This document shows positions 57,931 through 64,000 of a stretch of DNA of 64,000 nt, one piece after another (positions within the stretch are counted from its first letter, which is position 1; each line of letters starts with the position of its first letter). The notes beneath the pieces are model-generated. The model searched no databases and had not been told where the DNA came from. It was given only the letters and a program-made list of their open reading frames with translations. The DNA lies in the NCBI RefSeq assembly GCF_900176385.1, contig NZ_FWXN01000001.1:310001-374000 (forward strand). The letters run 5' to 3'. This DNA comes from Janibacter indicus. GTDB taxonomy: Bacteria > Actinomycetota > Actinomycetes > Actinomycetales > Dermatophilaceae. Both the position numbers and the translations under genes were made by a program.

Positions 57931-60831
57931 ATGAGCGAGACGCCCTACCGCTACACCGCGGAGATGGCCGGTCGGATCGAGACCGGCTGGCAGGACCGGT
58001 GGGAGGAGCTCGGGACCTTCCGCGCGCCCAACCCCGGCGGCCCGTGGGCCGAGCCGGAGCGCGTGCGCGAGCACGACGGCCACATGCTCGTCCTCGACAT
58101 GTTCCCCTACCCCTCGGGCGCCGGCCTGCACGTCGGGCACCCGCTCGGCTACATCGCGACCGACGTCTACGCCCGCTACCAGCGGATGCTCGGCAAGAAT
58201 GTCCTGCACTGCCTGGGCTACGACGCCTTCGGCCTGCCCGCCGAGCAGTTCGCCGTGCAGACCGGTCAGCACCCGCGGGTGACGACCGAGGCCAACATGG
58301 CGACGATGAAGCGCCAGCTGCGCCGCCTCGGCCTCGGCCACGACGACCGGCGCGCCTTCGCGACGATCGACCCCGACTACTACCGCTGGACGCAGTGGAT
58401 CTTCAGTCAGATCTTCAATGCCTGGTACGACGAGGAGGCCGTGCGGCCCGACGGCGGCCTGGGTCGGGCCCGGCCGATCGCGGAGCTCGTCGCGTCCTTC
58501 GAGTCCGGTGAGCGCCCGCTGCCGAAGGGGGAGACCCGCACCTGGTCGCAGCTGTCGGCCAAGGAGCGCTCCGACGTCCTCGACGAGTACCGCCTCGTCT
58601 ACACCAGCCACGCCCCGGTCAACTGGGCGCCGGGCCTGGGCACCGTCCTGGCCAACGAGGAGGTCACCTCCGACGGGCGCTCCGAGCGCGGCAACTACCC
58701 GGTCTTCAAGGCCGACCTGCGGCAGTGGATGATGCGCATCACCGCCTATGCCGACCGCCTCGCCGACGACCTCGACCGCGTCGACTGGCCGGACAAGGTC
58801 AAGGCGATGCAGCGCAACTGGATCGGCCGCAGCGAGGGCGCGCAGGTGACCTTCACCGCGACGGGTGCTGACGGCACCGAGCACCCGATCGAGGTCTTCA
58901 CGACCCGCCCCGACACCCTCTTCGGCGCGACCTTCATGGTTCTGGCGCCGGAGCACCCGCTCGTGGACTCCCTCGTCCCGCAGGGCGGTTGGCCCGAGGG
59001 CACCCTCGACGCGTGGACCGGTGGCGCGGACACCCCCTTCGCCGCCGTGTCGGCCTACCGCGACGCCGCCGGCCGCAAGAGCGACGTCGAGCGCCAGATC
59101 GAGACCAAGGACAAGACCGGTGTCTTCACCGGCGGCTGGGCGACCAACCCGGTCAACGGCGCACGCATCCCGGTCTTCGTCGCCGACTACGTCCTCATGG
59201 GTTACGGCACCGGCGCGATCATGGCCGTGCCGTCGGGCGACCAGCGCGACTTCGACTACGCGACCGCCTTCGGCCTCGACATCGTGCCGACCGTGCAGGC
59301 ACCCGAGGGGCACGAGGGTGCCTGGGGTGGCGACGGGGCGATCATCAACTCGACCAACGACTCCATCTCCCTCGACGGCATGTCGGTCACCGAGGGCAAG
59401 GCCGCGATCACCACCTGGCTCGAGGAGCGGGGCGTCGGCCGCGGCACGGTCAACTACAAGCTGCGCGACTGGCTCTTCTCCCGGCAGCGCTACTGGGGCG
59501 AGCCCTTCCCGATCGTCTTCGACGAGGACGGCGTGGCGCACTCCGTGCCCGACTCGATGCTGCCCGTCGAGCTGCCGGAGGTCGACGACTACAGCCCGCG
59601 CACCTTCGACCCCGACGACGCGAGCAGCGAGCCCGAGCCGCCGCTCGGGCGGGCCACCGACTGGGTCGAGGTCGAGCTCGACCTCGGCGACGGCCCGAAG
59701 ATCTACCGCCGCGAGACCAACACGATGCCCAACTGGGCCGGCTCGTGCTGGTACCACCTGCGTTACCTCGACCCGGCCAACTCCGAGGCGCTCGTCGACC
59801 CGACCAACGAGGCCTACTGGGTCGGCCCCCGCGACGAGGCCGTGCCCGGCGCCCCCGCCGGCACCCGTGACCCGGGCGGCGTCGACCTCTACATCGGTGG
59901 CGTCGAGCACGCGGTCCTGCACCTGCTCTACGCCCGCTTCTGGCAGAAGGTGCTCTTCGACCTCGGCCACGTGACCAGCGAGGAGCCCTTCCGCAAGTAC
60001 TTCTCGCAGGGCTACATCCAGGCGCACGCCTACCGCGACCACCGCGGCCAGCCGGTGCCGGCCGCCGAGGTCGAGGAGCACGTCGGCGACGACGGCGAGA
60101 CGAGCTTCACCTGGCAGGGCCAGCCGGTCACCCAGGAGTACGGCAAGATCGGCAAGTCGCTGAAGAATGCCGTCAGCCCGGACGAGATGTACGAGATGTT
60201 CGGCGCCGACACCTTCCGCGTCTACGAGATGTCGCTCGGCCCGCTCGAGCAGTCCAAGCCGTGGGAGACGCGTGCCGTCGTCGGCAGCCAGCGCTTCCTG
60301 CAGCGCCTGTGGCGCAATGTCGTCGACGAGGAGAGCGGCGAGGTGCGGGTCACCGACGACGCGCTCGACGCCGACACCGAGCGCCTGCTGCACCAGACGA
60401 TCGCGGCGGTGAGCCAGGACTACGGTTCGCTCGGCTTCAACACCGCCATCGCCCGGCTCATCGAGCTCAACAACGCACTGACCAAGCTCGACGCGGTGCC
60501 GCGTGCGGCGATCGAGCCGCTCGTGGTCATGGTGGCGCCGGTCGCCCCGCACCTGGCCGAGGAGCTGTGGTCGCGACTGGGCCACCCGGACTCGCTCGCG
60601 CACGAGGACTTCCCCGTGGCCGACCCGAGCAAGATGGTCGAGGCGAGCGTCACCTGCGTCATCCAGATCAAGGGCAAGGTCCGCGACCGCGTCGAGGTCC
60701 CCGCCGACATCAGCGAGGACGACCTGCGTGAGCTCGCCCTCGGCCGCGACAAGATCAAGGCGGCGACCGAGGGCGGGGTCCGCACGGTCATCGTGCGGGC
60801 GCCCAAGCTGGTCAACGTCGTGCCCGTCTAG
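57931..60831 (+). CDS. leuS: Leucyl-tRNA synthetase
   Basis: Class I aminoacyl-tRNA synthetase, 966 residues. The HIGH-type motif is in [17 protein letters not shown] (about 57-73). The CP1 editing domain includes [21 protein letters not shown]. The KMSKS loop reads [14 protein letters not shown] (near 736-748), the variant I associate with actinobacterial LeuRS. The anticodon-binding domain and a C-terminal domain follow ([15 protein letters not shown]). It is convergent with the AhpD-like gene. Confidence 0.97.
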   Translation: MSETPYRYTAEMAGRIETGWQDRWEELGTFRAPNPGGPWAEPERVREHDGHMLVLDMFPYPSGAGLHVGHPLGYIATDVYARYQRMLGKNVLHCLGYDAFGLPAEQFAVQTGQHPRVTTEANMATMKRQLRRLGLGHDDRRAFATIDPDYYRWTQWIFSQIFNAWYDEEAVRPDGGLGRARPIAELVASFESGERPLPKGETRTWSQLSAKERSDVLDEYRLVYTSHAPVNWAPGLGTVLANEEVTSDGRSERGNYPVFKADLRQWMMRITAYADRLADDLDRVDWPDKVKAMQRNWIGRSEGAQVTFTATGADGTEHPIEVFTTRPDTLFGATFMVLAPEHPLVDSLVPQGGWPEGTLDAWTGGADTPFAAVSAYRDAAGRKSDVERQIETKDKTGVFTGGWATNPVNGARIPVFVADYVLMGYGTGAIMAVPSGDQRDFDYATAFGLDIVPTVQAPEGHEGAWGGDGAIINSTNDSISLDGMSVTEGKAAITTWLEERGVGRGTVNYKLRDWLFSRQRYWGEPFPIVFDEDGVAHSVPDSMLPVELPEVDDYSPRTFDPDDASSEPEPPLGRATDWVEVELDLGDGPKIYRRETNTMPNWAGSCWYHLRYLDPANSEALVDPTNEAYWVGPRDEAVPGAPAGTRDPGGVDLYIGGVEHAVLHLLYARFWQKVLFDLGHVTSEEPFRKYFSQGYIQAHAYRDHRGQPVPAAEVEEHVGDDGETSFTWQGQPVTQEYGKIGKSLKNAVSPDEMYEMFGADTFRVYEMSLGPLEQSKPWETRAVVGSQRFLQRLWRNVVDEESGEVRVTDDALDADTERLLHQTIAAVSQDYGSLGFNTAIARLIELNNALTKLDAVPRAAIEPLVVMVAPVAPHLAEELWSRLGHPDSLAHEDFPVADPSKMVEASVTCVIQIKGKVRDRVEVPADISEDDLRELALGRDKIKAATEGGVRTVIVRAPKLVNVVPV

Positions 60832-60844
60832 CTCCTGACGCGTT

Positions 60845-61309
60845 CTACCTGATGCGCACGGGGTGCTCGGAGAGGATCGACACCCGGTTGAAGGCGTTCA
60901 TCGTCACCGCGGCCCACTCGACCGCGGCGAAGGTCTCGTCGCCCAGCAGCGACCGGGCGGCGGTGAGGGCCCCGCCGCGCACGTGCGGGTCGGGCAGGGT
61001 CGTCGTCGCCTCGGCGACGTCGAGGACGGCGCACTCGACGCTGTCGAAGAGCGTCGAGTCGCGCCACGCGGGCAGCTGCGCGAGCTTTTGCAGCGTGGCG
61101 CCGGCCTCGGTCGCCTGCCGGGTGTGCAGGTCGAGGCAGAAGGAGCAGCCGTTGAGCTGCGAGATGCGCACGTTCATCAGCTCGACGGTCTCGCGCTCGA
61201 GGCCGGCGGCCTCGGCCGCGGCGGAGACCTTGAGCGCGAGGGCGTTGAGGGCCTTCCACGCCTCGGGCAGGGACCTGTCGAGGTAGGGCAGTCGGTCGGT
61301 GTCGGCCAT
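60845..61309 (-). CDS. Carboxymuconolactone decarboxylase / AhpD-like protein
   Basis: AhpD-fold protein of 154 residues. The motif NGCSFCLDLHTRQATEAG near residue 55 has the C-x-x-C...H arrangement. The rest (MNVRISQL, WAAVTMNAFNRVSILS) also fits the family. It probably has peroxidase or disulfide activity. ATG 61309 is 6 nt after TAGCCT; the GTG at 61315 would lie inside that spacing. It is distinct from the longer AhpD-like protein at 54.9-55.5 kb. Confidence 0.87.
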   Translation of the reverse strand: MADTDRLPYLDRSLPEAWKALNALALKVSAAAEAAGLERETVELMNVRISQLNGCSFCLDLHTRQATEAGATLQKLAQLPAWRDSTLFDSVECAVLDVAEATTTLPDPHVRGGALTAARSLLGDETFAAVEWAAVTMNAFNRVSILSEHPVRIR

Positions 61310-61315
61310 GACCAC

Positions 61316-61321
61316 AGGCTA
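61316..61321 (-). promoter_or_regulatory. -10 box TAGCCT, leaderless layout (AhpD-like gene)
   Basis: Reads TAGCCT on the minus strand, 6 nt before ATG 61309. Confidence 0.5.
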
Positions 61322-61331
61322 GGGCTCTGAG

Positions 61332-61337
61332 TAGTCT
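61332..61337 (+). promoter_or_regulatory. -10 box TAGTCT, leaderless layout (degV)
   Basis: TAGTCT lies 6 nt before GTG 61344. Confidence 0.5.
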
Positions 61338-61343
61338 CGGCCT

Positions 61344-62198
61344 GTGAGTACCGCCGTCATCACCGACTCGACCGCCACGCTGCCCGCGGCGGTCGTCGCC
61401 GAGCACGGCATCCGGGTCGTCCCGCTGCAGCTGGTCATCGACGGTGGCGAGCGGATCGAGGGCGACGGCGCCGATGCCTCCGTCGTCGTCGACGCGCTGC
61501 ACCGCAAGGCGGAGATCAGCACCTCGCGGCCGTCACCGGCGACCTTCCTGCGGGCCTACGAGCAGGCGGCGAAGGGGGGCGCCGACGCCATCGTCTCGCT
61601 CCACCTGAGCGGTGGTCTGTCGGGGACGATCGAGGCGGCCCGGGCGGCGGCGGACGAGGCACCGGTGCCGGTGCGGGTCGTCGACTCGCGCTCCGTGGGC
61701 ATGGGCCTGGGCTTCGCCGCCATCGGGGCCGCGCGGGATGCGGCGGCCGGGCGGGAGCTGCCGGAGATCGTCGAGCGCGCCGAGCTGCGGTGCGGGGCCA
61801 CGAGCGTGCGACTGGTCGTGCACTCGCTCGACCGGCTGCACCGGGGCGGCCGGATCGGTGGGGCCAGGGCGCTCCTGGGCTCCGCCCTGGCGATCAAGCC
61901 GGTGCTGCACATGGTCGACGGGCACGTCGAGCCGCTCGAGCGGGTGCGCACGGCGGGCCGCGCCATCGCCCGGCTCCAGGAGCTGACGGTGGCCGAGTGC
62001 GAGGCGCTGCCCGACTGGGCCGACGGCGTCGAGGTCGGGGTGCACCATCTCGACGCGGCCACCCGGGCCGAGCCGCTCGCGGCCGCCCTGGCCGAGCGCA
62101 TCGAGGGGCCCGTCGAGCTGGCGCCGATGAGCGCCGTCATCGGCGCGCACGTCGGGCTGGGCACCATCGGGGTCGTCGTCAGCCCGAGACCGCGCTGA
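61344..62198 (+). CDS. DegV family fatty acid-binding protein
   Basis: Binds fatty acids; in Gram-positives DegV/FakB proteins present them to a fatty acid kinase. The 284 residues begin VSTAVITDSTATLPAAVVAEHGIRVVPLQLVI and contain ISTSRPSPATFLRAY, IVSLHLSGGLSGT and VVDSRSVGMGLGF, the lipid-pocket motifs. No FakA-type kinase is adjacent. It precedes comEA, a common actinobacterial order. Confidence 0.93.
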   Translation: MSTAVITDSTATLPAAVVAEHGIRVVPLQLVIDGGERIEGDGADASVVVDALHRKAEISTSRPSPATFLRAYEQAAKGGADAIVSLHLSGGLSGTIEAARAAADEAPVPVRVVDSRSVGMGLGFAAIGAARDAAAGRELPEIVERAELRCGATSVRLVVHSLDRLHRGGRIGGARALLGSALAIKPVLHMVDGHVEPLERVRTAGRAIARLQELTVAECEALPDWADGVEVGVHHLDAATRAEPLAAALAERIEGPVELAPMSAVIGAHVGLGTIGVVVSPRPR

Positions 62199-62272
62199 TC
62201 CACAGGCCGACGGCCCGCAGGCGGTTCGTCCACAGCCCGCCGCACGCGGGGTCGGCGCAGCGCCGGGCTGCC

Positions 62273-62278
62273 TAGCGT
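62273..62278 (+). promoter_or_regulatory. -10 box TAGCGT, leaderless layout (comEA)
   Basis: TAGCGT lies 7 nt before ATG 62286. Two DnaA-box-like words, TGATCCACA (62196-62204) and TCGTCCACA (62226-62234), lie just upstream. Confidence 0.5.
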
Positions 62279-62285
62279 CGAGGTC

Positions 62286-63113
62286 ATGAGCCGACGCACC
62301 ACGGAGCCGTCCGAGCGGGTCACCGAGATCCTCGACGAGTCGCGTGACCCGCGCCCGCTCGAGCTGCCGTCGACGCTCGCGGGTGGCCGCTACGGCGTGA
62401 GCCGACAGGCGGTGATCGGCGTCGCCCTCGTCGTCGCGCTGGCCGTGGCCATGCTCGCCGGGCGTTTCGTCCTCGCGCGCGAGGAGGCCGCACCGGAGCC
62501 CGTGGGGGTCGAGCAGGTGGGGCAGTCGGAGCCGGGCGAGGGCGGAGCGGACCCGGGCGGGGCGGAGCCGGGGGGAGCCGGGGCGGCCGCGAGCGGCGCC
62601 GCGCCGGCGGGGTCCACGGCCCCCGGCACGTCGACCGGCAAGGTGACCGTCCACGTCGTCGGGCAGGTGCGGCGACCGGGCATCGTCACCCTCGACGCCG
62701 GGGCGCGGGTGGCCGACGCCATCGACGAGGTCGGGGGCGCGACGGGGCGAGCCGACCTCGGCAGCGTCAACCTCGCGCGGCTGCTCGTCGACGGTGAGCA
62801 GGTCGTCGTGCCCACGCCGGGCGAGAGCATCGCGGCGGCCCCCGCGCCCGGTGCCGCCGCCCCGGCTGCTGGGGCACCGGCAGGCGGCGCTCCAGCGGGT
62901 GGCGCCGCGCCGGCCGCCGGCGACACGGTCAACCTCAACACCGCCGATCTGGCCACCCTCGAGACCCTGCCCGGGGTGGGGCCGGTCCTCGCCCAGCGGA
63001 TCATCGACTGGCGCACCGAGCACGGTCGCTTCACCGCGGTGGAGGAGCTCGGTGAGGTGAGCGGCATCGGTGACAAGATCTACGCCCAGCTCGCGCCCAA
63101 GGTCACCGTGTGA
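62286..63113 (+). CDS. comEA: Competence protein ComEA (SLBB plus helix-hairpin-helix)
   Basis: Membrane-anchored DNA receptor for uptake; 275 residues. It has a cytoplasmic N-terminus (1-40), one helix (VIGVALVVALAVAMLAGRFVL, 43-63), an acidic/Gly linker, an SLBB domain (VTVHVVGQVRRPGIVTLDAG, near 118-170), a Pro/Ala/Gly repeat linker, and a C-terminal HhH pair (VNLNTADLATLETLPGVGPVLAQRIIDWR; LGEVSGIGDKIYAQL). No other competence genes except comEC are in view. The stop overlaps the comEC start. Confidence 0.93.
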   Translation: MSRRTTEPSERVTEILDESRDPRPLELPSTLAGGRYGVSRQAVIGVALVVALAVAMLAGRFVLAREEAAPEPVGVEQVGQSEPGEGGADPGGAEPGGAGAAASGAAPAGSTAPGTSTGKVTVHVVGQVRRPGIVTLDAGARVADAIDEVGGATGRADLGSVNLARLLVDGEQVVVPTPGESIAAAPAPGAAAPAAGAPAGGAPAGGAAPAAGDTVNLNTADLATLETLPGVGPVLAQRIIDWRTEHGRFTAVEELGEVSGIGDKIYAQLAPKVTV

Positions 63114-64000
63114 CGCGGGACCAGCCGCCGGCCCTCGACCTGCGGCTGCTGCTGCCCTGCCTCGGCGCGTGGGGCATCGGGGCCTGGGCGCTCTCGTGGT
63201 CGGGTGGCGTGCGGGCGTCCGTGGCGCTCGCCTCGGTCGTCGGCGTGCTCGTCCTCCTCGGGGCCGGGGTGCGCTACCGAGGTCGGCACGCCCGCCCGTC
63301 GCTGCGCCGTGACGGGCCCGCGGTCCTCGCGCTCGGCCTGGTGGCCGCGGCACTCGTGCTCGGGGCGTCGGCGGCACACGAGTCGACCCGGCGGGTCGGG
63401 CCGGTCGACGAGCTGGCGCACGAGCGGGCAATGATCCGCGCCGAGGGCGTCGTGCTCACCGAGCCCATCGTGCGGGCGGGACGCGGCTCGGGGGACGAGG
63501 GTGGCAAGGCACCCCAGCAGGTGCTGCTGCGGCTGCGGCTCGAGTCGGTGACCGCCCGCGGTGTGACGACCCGGGTCGACGCACCCGTCTACGTCCGTGC
63601 GCAATCGGAGTGGTCGCAGGTGGGCTGGCACGACCGGATCACCCTGTCCGGCAAGCTCGCTCCCGCCGACCTCGCCGACCCCGAGGTCGCCCTGCTCAGC
63701 CCGCGCGGGCCGCCGCTGCCGCTGGGTGATCGCTCGCTCGTGCGCCGTGCTGCAGAGCACCTGCGTGCGGGTCTGCGGCAGGCCGTCGAGCCACTGCCCG
63801 CCGATGCCCGGGGCCTGCTGCCGGCGCTCGTCATCGGTGACACCTCGATGACGCCCGAGGACCTCACTGACGATATGCTCGTCACCGGCATGTCGCACCT
63901 GTCTGCGGTCAGCGGGTCCAACGTCGCGGTCGTCCTGGCAGCGCTCATCGGCGCCTGCCGGGCCGCCGGCCTGCCCCGGCGCTGGCGACCCTGGGTGGCC
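63110..64000 (+). CDS. comEC: DNA internalisation channel protein ComEC/Rec2 (3' end outside window)
   Basis: Membrane channel for single-stranded DNA. The visible 297 residues show hydrophobic helices (about 11-60 and 75-90), an OB-like region (VDAPVYVRAQSEW...WHDRITLSGKLAP) and the start of the competence domain: LLPALVIGDTSMTPEDLTDDMLVTGMSHLSAVSGSNVAVVL is the family signature. GTG 63110 overlaps the comEA stop (GTGA). The frame runs off the window with no stop, so the metallo-lactamase-like end is not seen. Confidence 0.93.
   Translation, partial: MTRDQPPALDLRLLLPCLGAWGIGAWALSWSGGVRASVALASVVGVLVLLGAGVRYRGRHARPSLRRDGPAVLALGLVAAALVLGASAAHESTRRVGPVDELAHERAMIRAEGVVLTEPIVRAGRGSGDEGGKAPQQVLLRLRLESVTARGVTTRVDAPVYVRAQSEWSQVGWHDRITLSGKLAPADLADPEVALLSPRGPPLPLGDRSLVRRAAEHLRAGLRQAVEPLPADARGLLPALVIGDTSMTPEDLTDDMLVTGMSHLSAVSGSNVAVVLAALIGACRAAGLPRRWRPWVA

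Noticed and set aside
60140-60180. KIGKS instead of KMSKS in leucyl-tRNA synthetase as a defect.
   Set aside because: I recall this as the usual actinobacterial LeuRS form; the remaining motifs are intact.

Overview
The window comes from a high-GC (about 70% or more by eye) actinobacterium. The signs are frequent GTG starts, the fused CobIJ methyltransferase, the nusA-ylxR-infB-rbfA-truB-ribF order, a TIGR03960/TIGR03936 radical SAM pair beside RNase E and L21/L27, and the leuS-degV-comEA-comEC order. Together these suggest Micrococcales, perhaps the Intrasporangiaceae/Dermatophilaceae; the family is an inference. No rRNA, CRISPR array or prophage was seen.

Region 1 (1-18.2 kb) is an aerobic cobalamin locus. 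It holds cobM (cut by the window edge), a B12 riboswitch driving the cobalt ECF transporter cbiMNQO, a leftward cobG-cobH-cobIJ operon, a second B12 riboswitch driving cobN and a fused bluB-cobT, and a leftward cobQ-cobF pair. Three unrelated enzymes (DinB-like, RibD/DHFR-like, methyltransferase) and a thioesterase sit inside it. Five copies of a short palindromic repeat lie in frame inside cobIJ, cobG (two), cobN and cobQ; a sixth is in rimP.

Region 2 (18.2-22.2 kb) is accessory: a histidine phosphatase, the C-terminal remnant of a PF10081-type hydrolase, an AbiEi/DUF559 PD-(D/E)XK gene flanked by ~85-nt inverted hairpin repeats (the best candidate here for an undescribed mobile unit), an APH(6)-like kinase and a ferritin-like lipoprotein.

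Region 3 (22.2-32.4 kb) is the translation cluster rimP-nusA-ylxR-infB, two DUF4190 membrane proteins, rbfA-truB-ribF, a SEDS protein and a DUF4442 protein. Region 4 (32.4-46.3 kb) has an acyl-CoA ligase, the TIGR03960 and TIGR03936 proteins separated by a large FAD/Fe-S oxidoreductase, RNase E/G, a lipoprotein, rplU-rpmA and obg. Region 5 (46.3-53.1 kb) has proB and proA split by an MFS exporter and pdxY, then nadD, rsfS, a phosphatase and tRNA-Ala(GGC). Region 6 (53.1-64 kb) has benE, small enzymes, a YdcF/SanA protein, leuS, degV and comEA-comEC (comEC runs off the right edge).

Two sequence-wide patterns stand out. At least 18 genes have a TAnnnT -10 box only 6-8 nt before the start codon, which implies leaderless mRNAs. 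The octamer CGAAGGGG and its complement are strongly over-represented on both strands, inside and between genes. Start sites and promoters were read by eye; no searches were run.
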